Both the position numbers and the translations under genes were made by a program. Shown here one piece after another: positions 18,415-27,820 of a DNA stretch of 64,000 nucleotides. Origin of the DNA: Candidatus Gastranaerophilales bacterium (lineage in GTDB: Bacteria > Cyanobacteriota > Vampirovibrionia > Gastranaerophilales > Gastranaerophilaceae); NCBI GenBank assembly GCA_944323955.1, contig CALUUK010000003.1:1-64000 (forward strand), read 5' to 3'. The number at the start of each line of letters is the position of its first letter. Position 1 is the first letter of the stretch. The notes beneath the pieces are model-generated. The model was given only the letters and a program-made list of their open reading frames with translations, was not told where the DNA came from and did not search any database.

Positions 18415-20688
18415 CTAAATTATATCAACAGGATCTATATCTATAATAAGTTTGATATCTTTCGCGGCAGAAATGCTTTTTATAAATGCGGATATTAAAT
18501 ATTGTCCCTTTTTATTCATTTTATTTTTTATAACAATCTGATATCTGTATTCGGAATTAATTTTAGACATTATACACTTCATAGAACCGTTGAGTTCAAT
18601 ATATTCAGATACGCCGAGTTTATCAATCCTTTCTTTAAATTTTTCGGCTATTTCTCCTGCACAAACAGCAGCTCTATTGTCATCCGTTGATGAAACAACC
18701 AATTTTATAACCTGACAAAACGGAGGGTAGTTAAAAACTTCACGCCGCATTATTTCATTTTTATAAAAATTTAAATAATTTTGTTCTTTTGCATTTTTTA
18801 TTGCATAAAGTTCGGGATTATACGTTTGAAAAATAACTTTGCCGTCAAAGTCGCCTCTGCCGGCACGACCGGCTACCTGCATTAGAAGCTGAAATCCTCT
18901 TTCGCCGGAGCGGTAATCGGGAAAAGTAAAACTTATATCCGCATCCAGAACACCAACAAGCACAACATTAGGATTATCAAGTCCTTTGGCTATCATCTGG
19001 GTGCCTATAAGTATATCAATCTCTCCGTTTTGAAATTTGTCTAATATATCAATATACTTATATTTTGAAGATAGAACATCAGAGTCAATCCGCTCTATTC
19101 CCGCATCAGGGAATAATTTAGCGGCAATAGATTCAACCCTTTGGGTTCCCATTCCGCTCATATTTAATTCGGAAGAACCGCATTTCGGGCATTTATCCGG
19201 TAATTTTTGAATACTGTTACACCAATGGCATTTAAGTGTTTTATCAGAATTATGGTAAATCATGGGAATATCACACTTAGGGCATTTTACAAGCTCGCCG
19301 CATGTCCGGCACTGAACACTTGTATAAAACCCGCGGCGATTCATAAGAAGAATAATTTGTTTTTTTTCTTTAAGTGTTTGATTTATCTCATTTATCATTA
19401 AGTTTGAAAATATGCTTCTTGTTTCGCGGTAAAATTCTTCGCGCATATCTACAACCGTAACTTTTGCCAGACCCGTATTATTAAAACGGTTATTCAACGT
19501 TACTAGATTATCGGTAGAGACAGCTTTAAAATACGATCCGATATCAGGAGTTGCGCTGCCGGTTATTAAAGGAGCATTATGAAGTTCGCATATCTTAAGC
19601 GCAACAGTTCTTGCATCATATCTTGGAGCGGGAGATGTTTGTTTATAAGTATTTTCATGTTCTTCATCAATAACAACAAGCCCTATATTTGTTAAAGGCG
19701 CAAAAATTGCAGACCTTGCTCCTATTATTATTCTGATTTGATTCCGCCTCAGTTTATTCCATACATCATATTTTTCGCCTTCAGATATACTGCTGTGCCA
19801 TATTGCAATTTCATCAGGATTAAATCTTTTTATAAGCCTGAGTGTTAATTGGGAGGCAAGCGCAATCTCAGGGGCCAGAAACAGAATATTTCTGCCTTCA
19901 TCCAATACTTTTTTTATTGCCCGAAAATATATTTCAGTTTTGCCCGATCCTGTAACTCCGTTTAAAAGTATCGGTGCAGTTTGTCCGGAGTCCATCTTTT
20001 TTACTATTCCATCAAATGCTTTTTGCTGCTCTTCAGAAAGCTCGGGGAAATCATCTTGTTTATGGTTTTTAAAAACACTAAGAGGGTCGCGGTAAATCGG
20101 TTTTTCTATTATCTCAACAAAACCTGCCTTTTGCATTTTCATAATTGTTGCACGTGTGGTTTTAACTTCTTTTTCAAATTCTATAAGGGTTGTTCCGCCT
20201 GATTTTTCAAGTTTTTCAAGTATTTCAAGCTGTCTTTGCGAGGCTTTTTCTTTAGTTTTAAACAAAATATACTTTTCAAACTTTTCTTTTTTAATATCCT
20301 GTGCGTTTTCCTTTAAAAATTTCATAGGAATTGCAGCCTGCATAACAACATTAATATCGCAGCAATAATAATTCGCAATCCAATCAAGCATTTTAAGATA
20401 ATCAAGAGAGAAAACAGCGCGCCTGTCAATTATTTTCACAATTTCTTTTGCTTTTATTCCCTCTTGAAGATAATCGGAAAAACCGGCAACAAAAGCAATA
20501 ATATTTTGTTTTCTGTTCCCGAACGGAACCAAGACAGCCTGCCCTATTTTTATTTCTTCCCGCATAGAATCAGGAATAAGATACGAAAAAGTTCTTGTAC
20601 CCAAATTATTAACATCAACAAGACACAGGGCATATTTGCCCGATATGCCCTGATTTGTACTTTTATTATCTTTATCTTCAGCTGTCAT
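18415..20688 (-). CDS. priA: Primosomal replication restart helicase PriA
   Basis: Rebuilds the replisome at stalled forks. The N-terminal 3'-DNA-binding domain (LVPFGNRK) leads into a DEAH motor with GVTGSGKTEIYF near residue 250 and DEEH. Eight cysteines arranged as CxxC pairs (about 435-475) form the two zinc sites, and AGRAGRG is motif VI. The ATG at 20688 is preferred to a TTG one codon upstream. It is last in an operon with the PC4-like gene (six bases upstream), which encodes an ssDNA-binding protein; a shared role in fork metabolism is plausible. Length 757 aa is normal. Confidence 0.96.
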   Translation of the reverse strand: MTAEDKDNKSTNQGISGKYALCLVDVNNLGTRTFSYLIPDSMREEIKIGQAVLVPFGNRKQNIIAFVAGFSDYLQEGIKAKEIVKIIDRRAVFSLDYLKMLDWIANYYCCDINVVMQAAIPMKFLKENAQDIKKEKFEKYILFKTKEKASQRQLEILEKLEKSGGTTLIEFEKEVKTTRATIMKMQKAGFVEIIEKPIYRDPLSVFKNHKQDDFPELSEEQQKAFDGIVKKMDSGQTAPILLNGVTGSGKTEIYFRAIKKVLDEGRNILFLAPEIALASQLTLRLIKRFNPDEIAIWHSSISEGEKYDVWNKLRRNQIRIIIGARSAIFAPLTNIGLVVIDEEHENTYKQTSPAPRYDARTVALKICELHNAPLITGSATPDIGSYFKAVSTDNLVTLNNRFNNTGLAKVTVVDMREEFYRETRSIFSNLMINEINQTLKEKKQIILLMNRRGFYTSVQCRTCGELVKCPKCDIPMIYHNSDKTLKCHWCNSIQKLPDKCPKCGSSELNMSGMGTQRVESIAAKLFPDAGIERIDSDVLSSKYKYIDILDKFQNGEIDILIGTQMIAKGLDNPNVVLVGVLDADISFTFPDYRSGERGFQLLMQVAGRAGRGDFDGKVIFQTYNPELYAIKNAKEQNYLNFYKNEIMRREVFNYPPFCQVIKLVVSSTDDNRAAVCAGEIAEKFKERIDKLGVSEYIELNGSMKCIMSKINSEYRYQIVIKNKMNKKGQYLISAFIKSISAAKDIKLIIDIDPVDII

Positions 20689-20694
20689 CAATCT

Positions 20695-20937
20695 TTATTC
20701 TTCTTCAATAGTTAAAAGTTCCTGCATTGCCTCTTCTACCGCATCTTTCAACAAAACAAGGTTATCGGGAGAAACGGTTACACCTTTTTTTGTCGGCAGC
20801 CAGTTTACTCCGTCATCGGTTGTATAATAAATTCTTAAATCAAGATATTTTTTTTCTTTATATGAATTTATACTGATTTGTAATTGTTCCGTTGCATTTC
20901 TCGGTATAGTTGCGAGTATTTTTGCATCTTCTGCCAT
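20695..20937 (-). CDS. PC4-like (YdbC-type) single-stranded DNA-binding protein
   Basis: The 80-residue protein has the PC4/p15 core: a beta-rich segment KYLDLRIYYTTDDGVNWLPTKKGVTV followed by the helix NLVLLKDAVEEAMQEL. PC4 folds bind ssDNA as dimers; bacterial members are known as YdbC or PC4-like, with a poorly defined role in transcription or repair. A perfect AGGAGG lies just before the ATG. It sits between the phosphohexomutase-like gene (8 bases) and priA (6 bases), so all three are probably one transcript. Confidence 0.85.
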   Translation of the reverse strand: MAEDAKILATIPRNATEQLQISINSYKEKKYLDLRIYYTTDDGVNWLPTKKGVTVSPDNLVLLKDAVEEAMQELLTIEEE

Positions 20938-20945
20938 GTTTCCTC

Positions 20946-23210
20946 CTAAATATTCAATGTATGTTTATAATCCGGTATTTCAAAAATTCCGGTATCAGCG
21001 TCCTTATTTGTAAATTTCAAATATTGAGCCATAGAATTTTCCTTAGCATTATTGTAATAATCTTTAGGGATTATTGCAAGATATTCATCGTTCAAGTCAC
21101 CCGAATAATTACCGAGCAAAGCTGCAAATTTTGATATATCCTCTCTGTCACTTCCGGCACCGTATGCTTTTGTTTTTGCATCAGTACCCGATGGTCTTAT
21201 CTCAATAAATTTATCGGTAAATTCAAGATATGTGCCGTCACCTACAAATTTAATATCAATTAAATTATCAAAGTTTAATGTTTTAAAGGTTGATGATAAA
21301 ACAGATTTAACTTGTTCGAGTGTTATTCTGCCTTCAAAAACAGCCAAAGCCATAGTTAAATAAAATAAATCATTCTTAGTTCTCAGCGCTTCGCCGTCCT
21401 TCTTAGCCTGTGTAAGTTTTTCAATATCAGGCTCCGACTCATTATAATATGCTATATCTTCACGCATATCATATTTAGCTATAATTTCATTTTGTGAAAA
21501 TATTTCATCGAGTGCTTTAGAAAGAGTTTTACCGTCTTTTTCAAGTTTTGCAGCCAGAGCGGAGGCAACAATTATTGCTTCTGATGCGCTTTTTTCACGC
21601 ATTGCTATTGCTATTCGGCCTGCTTTTGATTTTATAAGCTCCTCGCTGCCTATAATCATACCGCCTGATTCTTCACCGCCAAATAACATTCTGGGGTTTT
21701 TACCCAGATTAATATCTTTACCCAGAACATCGGTTACAATAACATCTTTTTCGGGATTATCAATAATTTGTTTCTCAACTTTTTTCATTATGTTTGCGAT
21801 TTCTTTAAATCCGACAGGTACATTAACAACCTTTACACCGTTAAATTTAGCCCATTCATCCCAGGATTTTGCACTTGCTGTCGTTTTTATCATAAATCTG
21901 GGGTGATTATTCCACAATCCTGCCGTTTTTAATTGTTTTGCCCAAAAATCCATAATCAAAAGAAAAGACTGATTTGCCGTATACACGCACAAAATCCTGT
22001 CGCCGTCCAATTTTGAATAACTTATACCTGTTTTTTCCAAAAATGCTGCTTGTGACTGATTTTCTATCTGACAAACGGTTAAACGGTCATGATCGGGGTC
22101 CGTGATTAAAACAACCGTACCTAAAGGATAGTTTTTAAGTTTTTCACCGTAATTCAATGTATCAATAACGGGGAAATATGCAATGCCGTCTTTTTTAGCA
22201 ACAACCGTTGCATCAACGGAATAATCATAAAAACATTTGTTTCCTTTAGGGTCTGTATCGTATTTACCTATTCCGTGGAAAAACGGATCTTCCTCAATAT
22301 TCATCCACACAAATTTATCCTGAATTTTAAAAGCCTCAAGAATTTTCGAAAGGGTATTATAAGCGCTGCCGCCGACATTTTCGATAACTATTTTATTCTC
22401 CAGACCTTCTATGAGTTTAAGATTCTCCCTGTTTGCAACACCTTTTTCAAGATATTCTTTATATAAATCAATACCGTTATTTATTGTTTTCATAAAGTTT
22501 TCATTTATAAGGACATCATCTGATTTGGCAATTTTAATATCATAGCTGCCTTTTGTTCGTACGATATCAAAAATTTCTTTAATCTTATTAACAAATTCCA
22601 TTGATTCTTCGGGCAAATACTGACTGCCCTGTGAATTTAAATCTTTTGTGGCATTTTTGACGCTTATACCATGGCTTGAAGTAATATATTCACCGCCGAG
22701 TAAATCGAGCTTAAATGCCAAAAATGATGCAAGCCAGATAGGCATTGTCCGTCTTTGATATGTCGTAAGTGTTTCAATACCTTGAGCCGCCTGAACTCTT
22801 GCGATTAAATCCAAAAACTTATCAGAATTATATCTGACTTCTCTGCCCGCAAGTTTTAAAAGTTTTTGTCCTTTGTATTTATCTTTTGCAACGAGAGCTT
22901 TTGCATAAGTAGCAAGCATAATTCCCATTATATTTATAGGAAATCTTACATCATAAGGATATAGAATATTTTGAGGACCTCTAATTCCTGCGGTTGAAAC
23001 AGCTGCTTCTTTTTCATAATTTTTTAACCAGTTATCAAGATTTAATCCTTCAGGATTTGTCTTCTCGTCATAAGGCAGCAAGTGCGCTTTTTTCAAAGTA
23101 AAGATGAACTCATCCTTATTATCAATATCAATATACTTATTGTTTTTAATATAGTCCGGAGTATTTTTCTCCACAGATGTATAAAGTTGTTTTTCTAATG
23201 TTTCAGCCAT
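20946..23210 (-). CDS. Atypical alpha-D-phosphohexomutase family protein
   Basis: The four family loops are visible in order: STAGIRG at 72-78, TSSHG at 177-181 (phosphoserine loop), DPDHDR near 372 (metal loop), GGEESGG near 513 (sugar loop) and RPSGTDAKTKAY near 673 (phosphate loop). At 754 residues it is much longer than the usual 450-580, and the active loop reads TSSHGIS rather than TASHNP, so the conserved Asn-Pro is missing. It may act on glucose- or mannose-phosphates or on another phosphosugar. The start is the ATG at 23210 after GGGGGA; an upstream TTG lies before that site. It heads the operon with the PC4-like gene and priA. Confidence 0.82.
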   Translation of the reverse strand: MAETLEKQLYTSVEKNTPDYIKNNKYIDIDNKDEFIFTLKKAHLLPYDEKTNPEGLNLDNWLKNYEKEAAVSTAGIRGPQNILYPYDVRFPINIMGIMLATYAKALVAKDKYKGQKLLKLAGREVRYNSDKFLDLIARVQAAQGIETLTTYQRRTMPIWLASFLAFKLDLLGGEYITSSHGISVKNATKDLNSQGSQYLPEESMEFVNKIKEIFDIVRTKGSYDIKIAKSDDVLINENFMKTINNGIDLYKEYLEKGVANRENLKLIEGLENKIVIENVGGSAYNTLSKILEAFKIQDKFVWMNIEEDPFFHGIGKYDTDPKGNKCFYDYSVDATVVAKKDGIAYFPVIDTLNYGEKLKNYPLGTVVLITDPDHDRLTVCQIENQSQAAFLEKTGISYSKLDGDRILCVYTANQSFLLIMDFWAKQLKTAGLWNNHPRFMIKTTASAKSWDEWAKFNGVKVVNVPVGFKEIANIMKKVEKQIIDNPEKDVIVTDVLGKDINLGKNPRMLFGGEESGGMIIGSEELIKSKAGRIAIAMREKSASEAIIVASALAAKLEKDGKTLSKALDEIFSQNEIIAKYDMREDIAYYNESEPDIEKLTQAKKDGEALRTKNDLFYLTMALAVFEGRITLEQVKSVLSSTFKTLNFDNLIDIKFVGDGTYLEFTDKFIEIRPSGTDAKTKAYGAGSDREDISKFAALLGNYSGDLNDEYLAIIPKDYYNNAKENSMAQYLKFTNKDADTGIFEIPDYKHTLNI

Positions 23211-23236
23211 AATATCCCCCAATGTGAATACTCATC

Positions 23237-23271
23237 TGTATCATGATACAAAACACATAAAAAGATGACAA
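23237..23271 (-). promoter_or_regulatory. Promoter of the phosphohexomutase-PC4-priA operon with a palindromic operator candidate
   Basis: On the minus strand TTGTCA (23266-23271), a 17-base spacer and TATCAT (23243-23248) form a good promoter. The -10 is embedded in a perfect 14-base palindrome, TGTATCATGATACA at 23237-23250, a likely repressor site. Confidence 0.6.
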
Positions 23272-23291
23272 GTGCCGTATAATTTTTATTT

Positions 23292-23320
23292 TTTACTATT
23301 AACCTTGTTTGTACTAAAAT
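23292..23320 (+). promoter_or_regulatory. Promoter of ileS
   Basis: TTTACT (23292-23297), a 17-base spacer and TAAAAT (23315-23320). The short leader has AGGTGG before the ATG and no room for a T-box. Confidence 0.5.
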
Positions 23321-23351
23321 ATTGTTCGGAAAACATAAACAGGTGGATAAT

Positions 23352-26183
23352 ATGACAGAGAGTACAAAAAAAGATTATAAAAACAGTATAAACTTGCCCA
23401 AAACAACACTGGAAATGCGTGCAAATGCAACTCAAAAAGAACCTGCAACCCAAAAATTCTGGGAAGAACATAATATTTATGAAAAAATGATTTCTTCAAA
23501 AAATAAATCAAACTCCTTTGTTCTTCATGACGGGCCTCCTTACTTGAGTTCGGATAAAATTCACGTAGGAACAGCTTTAAATAAGATTTTAAAAGATATA
23601 ATAAATAAATATAAATCTCAAAGAGGATATTATGTTCCTTATGTTCCGGGATATGATGCCCACGGACTTCCGATTGAAAATGCCGTTGTAAAAACCCTAA
23701 AAGGCGGCAGACATTCAATTACGGAAGGTGAATTGAGACAAAAATGCCGTGAATATGCACAAAACAGTTTAAAAGGACAAGAAGCCGCATTTAAACGTCT
23801 TGGTGTGCTCGGTAACTGGGAACATCCTTATCTTACTATCGCACCTGACTATGAAGCCGAACAAATCAGAGTTTTCGGAGAGATGTACAAAAAAGGCTAT
23901 ATTGAAAAAGGATTAAAACCTGTTTATTGGTGTGCGGCTTGTGAAACCGCTCTTGCCGAAGCCGAAGTGGAATATGCCGATCATACATCAACAAGCATTC
24001 ACGTTCGTTTTAAACTTAAAGATAATGATGCAAAACAAATATATTCTTTAATAAATGAAAAAGACGAAAAAGATTTATACGTTGTAATATGGACAACAAC
24101 TCCCTGGACAATTCCTTCAAATCTGGCGGTATGTTTAAATGAAAGACTTGAATATATTATATTTGAATATAAAAATGACAGATACATTGTTGCCTCGGAA
24201 CTTTTAAGCAGCTTTATCAAAGATGTTGACTGGAGCGAAGAAGAAATACAAAAAATCGCGGTAATAAAAGGGGCCCGGCTTGAAAATTTTGAAGCGCTTC
24301 ACCCGCTGTATAATACAACAAGTAAAATAATTCTCGGCGACCATGTAACTCTTGATGCAGGTACGGGATGCGTACATACAGCCCCCGGTCACGGGCTTGA
24401 AGACTGGGAAGTCTGCCAGAAATACGGCATTCCGACTTTATCACCCTTAAACGGCAGGGGAGAATGGGAAAAAAGTGACAGCTTTAATGATGAAGACTTG
24501 ATTGGAGTTCCTTATTACAAAGGAAATGAAATAGTAATAACAAAACTTGAAGAAAAGAAAGCACTTCTGGCAAAACATGATATCTCCCACAGTTATCCTC
24601 ACTGCTGGAGATGCAAACATCCCGTTATCTACAGGGCAACGCCTCAGTGGTTTGTCAGAGTTGATAAATTCAGAGATAAAGCAATGGAAGCAATCAGGAA
24701 TGTAAAATGGATTCCTGCAAGCGGAGAAAGCCGTATAGGAAATATGGTGGCAAACAGAAGCGACTGGTGTATTTCACGTCAGCGCGCATGGGGTGTTCCT
24801 ATTCCTATTTTCTATTGTGAAGACTGCGGTGAAGTAATTTGCACCGAAGAAACTATAGAAAATATTGCAAGAATATATGAAAAAGAAAGCTCGGATGCAT
24901 GGGTAAACCACAGCGCCGAAGAACTCCTGCCTCAAGGCTTTAAGTGCCCCAAATGCGGCAAGACACACTTCAGAAAAGAAAAAGATATTATGGATGTTTG
25001 GTTTGATTCGGGCGTTTCCTGGAGAGCAGTTGTTGATAAAAGAAGTGATGAACTCGGCTCTACTCCGGTTGACATGTACCTTGAAGGTTCAGACCAGCAT
25101 AGAGGCTGGTTCCAATCATCACTTTTGACATCTGTTGCAACAACAGGCAGAGCTCCGTATAAACAGGTGCTCACCCACGGATTTGTATTCGGTGAAGACG
25201 GAAGAAAAATGTCTAAGTCTTTAGGAAACTACATACGCCCCGATGATATAATCAAAAATTACGGTGCCGATATTTTAAGACTCTGGGCAGCATCCGTCGA
25301 TTATAAAAACGATATAAAAATTGGAAATAACATTGTAAGCCAGCTTGTTGAAATATTCAAAAAAACAAGAAATACGGCAAGATTTCTGCTGGGAAATATT
25401 TTTGATTTTGACCCCGCAGTTGATTACGTTAAATACGAAGATTTAAAAGACATTGATAAATTTGCACTGCATAAGTTAAATATCTTTGTTGAAAACGTAA
25501 CAGATGCATTTGAAAATTATGAATTTTACCGTTATTTCCAATACCTGCAGAACTTTGCGGCTGTTGATTTAAGCTCCTTCTATCTGGATATCGTTAAGGA
25601 CAGACTTTATACCAGCGGTAAAAAATCACTTTCAAGACGAGCATGCCAGAGTGTTCTTTATGAAATACTTCAGGCGCTTGTAAGAGTATTAGTTCCCGTT
25701 ATGCCTCATCAGGCTGAAGACATATGGCAGAACACGCCTGAAATACAAAGAGGCGGACTTGAAAGTATTCTTTTATCCGATTGGGTTAAAGTGAATGAAA
25801 AATGGAATAATCCCGAACTCGAAAAAGAATTTTCTCAAATACTTAAAGTTCGTGAAATTGTAACAAAGGCAATTGAACCGATGAGAGCAGAGAAGAAAAT
25901 CGGAAGTTCTTTAGAAACTGCCGTTTATATTACGGGCGGAAATCAAGAGCTTTTAAAGAAATACGAAAAAGAACTATGTAATATTTTCATAACATCGCAA
26001 GCGTTTACAACAAATGAAAAGCCCGCCGATGTTATGAATGAATACGAAGAAGACGGATACAAAGTATATGTCGCAAAAGCATTGGGAGAAAAATGCGAAC
26101 GCTGTTGGAAATACAGACAGCTTGGCACCCATATCGGGTATGAAACAATATGTGATGATTGTTATGGAGCCGTAATAGAATAA
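23352..26183 (+). CDS. ileS: Isoleucyl-tRNA synthetase
   Basis: Charges tRNA(Ile). The class I signature is HVGT within DGPPYLSSDKIHVGTALNK, where most relatives have HIGH; the family tolerates this substitution. KMSKSLGN gives the second ATP motif, DQHRGW precedes it, and the CP1 editing domain carries TTPWTIPSN. The C-terminal zinc finger is CERCW...CDDC. At 943 residues it is full length. The ATG at 23352 has AGGTGG five bases upstream; a TTG at 23322 in frame is rejected. A long palindromic terminator follows. Confidence 0.97.
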   Translation: MTESTKKDYKNSINLPKTTLEMRANATQKEPATQKFWEEHNIYEKMISSKNKSNSFVLHDGPPYLSSDKIHVGTALNKILKDIINKYKSQRGYYVPYVPGYDAHGLPIENAVVKTLKGGRHSITEGELRQKCREYAQNSLKGQEAAFKRLGVLGNWEHPYLTIAPDYEAEQIRVFGEMYKKGYIEKGLKPVYWCAACETALAEAEVEYADHTSTSIHVRFKLKDNDAKQIYSLINEKDEKDLYVVIWTTTPWTIPSNLAVCLNERLEYIIFEYKNDRYIVASELLSSFIKDVDWSEEEIQKIAVIKGARLENFEALHPLYNTTSKIILGDHVTLDAGTGCVHTAPGHGLEDWEVCQKYGIPTLSPLNGRGEWEKSDSFNDEDLIGVPYYKGNEIVITKLEEKKALLAKHDISHSYPHCWRCKHPVIYRATPQWFVRVDKFRDKAMEAIRNVKWIPASGESRIGNMVANRSDWCISRQRAWGVPIPIFYCEDCGEVICTEETIENIARIYEKESSDAWVNHSAEELLPQGFKCPKCGKTHFRKEKDIMDVWFDSGVSWRAVVDKRSDELGSTPVDMYLEGSDQHRGWFQSSLLTSVATTGRAPYKQVLTHGFVFGEDGRKMSKSLGNYIRPDDIIKNYGADILRLWAASVDYKNDIKIGNNIVSQLVEIFKKTRNTARFLLGNIFDFDPAVDYVKYEDLKDIDKFALHKLNIFVENVTDAFENYEFYRYFQYLQNFAAVDLSSFYLDIVKDRLYTSGKKSLSRRACQSVLYEILQALVRVLVPVMPHQAEDIWQNTPEIQRGGLESILLSDWVKVNEKWNNPELEKEFSQILKVREIVTKAIEPMRAEKKIGSSLETAVYITGGNQELLKKYEKELCNIFITSQAFTTNEKPADVMNEYEEDGYKVYVAKALGEKCERCWKYRQLGTHIGYETICDDCYGAVIE

Positions 26184-26224
26184 TAAAGAAAGAACCGCGG
26201 CAGCTGCCGCGGTTCTTTCTTTAT
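26183..26224. terminator. Bidirectional terminator, 42-base perfect palindrome
   Basis: Arms of 21 bases meet at 26203/26204 with no spacer; the GC core is CCGCGGCAG with its complement, flanked by A/G-rich and T/C-rich arms. It serves ileS (+) and the converging minus-strand gene at 26237. Confidence 0.85.
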
Positions 26225-26236
26225 ATCATTCGGATA

Positions 26237-26629
26237 TTAAATATGTCCTTTTAATACTTCCTTCAATTTATTCAATGCATTTTCAAGATTTGTTTGAAAG
26301 TTACCCTTTGTAGACTTTTGCATCGAAGTATAAATAATGCCGTTTTTTCCTTGCAGTTCAAGTTCCACATCGGCAAGTTCCCTTGAAAACGAATCTTGTT
26401 CAAGACCTTTTCCTTTTTGATGAAATTCCGTAACTTCAGGAATTGAAACATTTTTATTTACAAGAGGAAAACCTCCGCCATTTGGAAAAAACTTTTTATT
26501 TAAAGCAAGTCTTTCACTAACATTTAAGCCGGCATCGTCAACAGCTTTCTCTAATGTTGCCCTTAACTCTACATTTTCAAGACTCTGACCTTGCGGTTTA
26601 ATCAAGCCTACAGGAATTATTTCAACCAT
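26237..26629 (-). CDS. Hypothetical protein, probably cytoplasmic
   Basis: A 130-residue soluble protein with no signal peptide and no family that I recognise. It begins MVEIIPVGLIKPQG and has a glycine/proline turn (FPNGGGFPLVN) at about 48-58 and a helical, Lys-rich C-terminus (LENALNKLKEVLKGHI). No Shine-Dalgarno is visible; a 13-bp hairpin sits five bases before the ATG in the transcript, which suggests regulated translation or a DNA operator. It is a single-gene unit between the pseudopilin gene and ileS. Confidence 0.6.
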   Translation of the reverse strand: MVEIIPVGLIKPQGQSLENVELRATLEKAVDDAGLNVSERLALNKKFFPNGGGFPLVNKNVSIPEVTEFHQKGKGLEQDSFSRELADVELELQGKNGIIYTSMQKSTKGNFQTNLENALNKLKEVLKGHI

Positions 26630-26633
26630 AATA

Positions 26634-26667
26634 TTTACACCAATTGCAGTAACACAATTGGTGTAAA
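26634..26667 (-). promoter_or_regulatory. 13-bp inverted repeat just before the start of the hypothetical gene
   Basis: TTTACACCAATTG (26634-26646) and CAATTGGTGTAAA (26655-26667) are perfect complements around an 8-base loop. It is directly upstream of the ATG at 26629, with no T run on that side. Confidence 0.6.
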
Positions 26668-26713
26668 ATACGAAAATATTTTTTTTGACGTTATTTTAAT
26701 AAATATTTACATT

Positions 26714-27820
26714 TTAGTTAAAATTAAATCTGAATATGGGTTTAATATTTTCCTGTTTGCAAGAGTCATATCTTCCCGAATATCCCGAAGGAGGACACCT
26801 TAATAAATAATTACAAAATTCCTGATTGCTGTTTGACATACAAGAGTCTTCAACAGGCTGACAATATGCGGAATATGCCATGGAATCATTTGTTGCATTC
26901 AAGCCTATTGATGCACAATAAGCCTGCCTGTAGCTCATTGAAGAAAGTGATTGGTCAACAAATCCGCACTTGCTTGAATCGGGTTTTCCGCTGATTACAC
27001 AATTCGGCGGAACCGAGGCTGTAGTACTAAGAACATTTTGGCAATCGGATTTGTTAAGTCCTCTTCTGCAATATCCTTTTACGGAAGAAGCTATATAACG
27101 AATATTAATTGTTTTATTTGAGCTTTTATCAGTCATGACAATATTATCTGCTGCTGCACCCAACGGATATACTTCACCGTTATCCATAATTAAGAAATTT
27201 ATTATATCAGGAGGCGGTGCAGACGCAGAAAACTCAGAAGAATTTGGCCGTCGTGAACCGTTTAAATCCACGGCAAGAACTCTAAATCCAAGTTCCGATG
27301 AAACATTTGATGAAAATTGAGACCCTGATAAATAGTATCTGTGTCCGTTTGTTGTAATAAATGTAGGACTTTTACCGTCAGTTATATCCGAAATATAAGG
27401 TTCATTATTATTTTGAGCATCATATGCTACTGAATATAAGTTGCCGCAATTTGTTCCGCCAGAGACATTGATAAAATCAACCATAGCATTACAAACCCGG
27501 CTTTCTCCGCCGCCTGAGGATGCGGCATACAACTGAGAACATAAATAAACTGCATCAGGCTGGCTTATTCCATCCGGTCTTAATATCGAAATAATACTTC
27601 CGTCTGCTTTTTTACAAAGTACTGTATTTTCCTGTGCGGTTCTTCCTAAAAATAATGTTCTGACTATCATTTTGACATTATTATCAGCATAATAAGCCAA
27701 AGGAGTATATGATGACTGAATCATTTTAAATGTTTGTATTGAAAGCGCCATAATAATGCCCACTATCATGAGCATCAATAATACTTCACTTAGCGTAAAT
27801 CCTGATTTATTTTTTTTCAT
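26714..27820 (-). CDS. Type IV pilin-like / type II secretion pseudopilin
   Basis: The class III signal MKKNKSG^FTLSEVLLMLMIVGIIMAL gives a prepilin peptidase site before Phe, with Glu at +5. The 368-residue protein is long for a pseudopilin (minor pilin-like) and Cys-rich in the C-terminal third (CRRGLNKSDC, CQPVEDSC, CNYLLRC), suggesting disulfides in an extracellular tip domain. The ATG at 27820 lies 14 bases inside the DUF3326 gene, with AAGGAAC before it, so translation is coupled. No pilus assembly ATPase or prepilin peptidase is in the window. Confidence 0.8.
   Translation of the reverse strand: MKKNKSGFTLSEVLLMLMIVGIIMALSIQTFKMIQSSYTPLAYYADNNVKMIVRTLFLGRTAQENTVLCKKADGSIISILRPDGISQPDAVYLCSQLYAASSGGGESRVCNAMVDFINVSGGTNCGNLYSVAYDAQNNNEPYISDITDGKSPTFITTNGHRYYLSGSQFSSNVSSELGFRVLAVDLNGSRRPNSSEFSASAPPPDIINFLIMDNGEVYPLGAAADNIVMTDKSSNKTINIRYIASSVKGYCRRGLNKSDCQNVLSTTASVPPNCVISGKPDSSKCGFVDQSLSSMSYRQAYCASIGLNATNDSMAYSAYCQPVEDSCMSNSNQEFCNYLLRCPPSGYSGRYDSCKQENIKPIFRFNFN

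Noticed and set aside
23237-23250. The palindrome as an NtcA site
   Set aside because: NtcA sites have GTA and TAC eight bases apart; here the gap is six.
23223-23351. A T-box leader before ileS
   Set aside because: The leader from the predicted promoter is only about 25 bases, and no T-box sequence is present.
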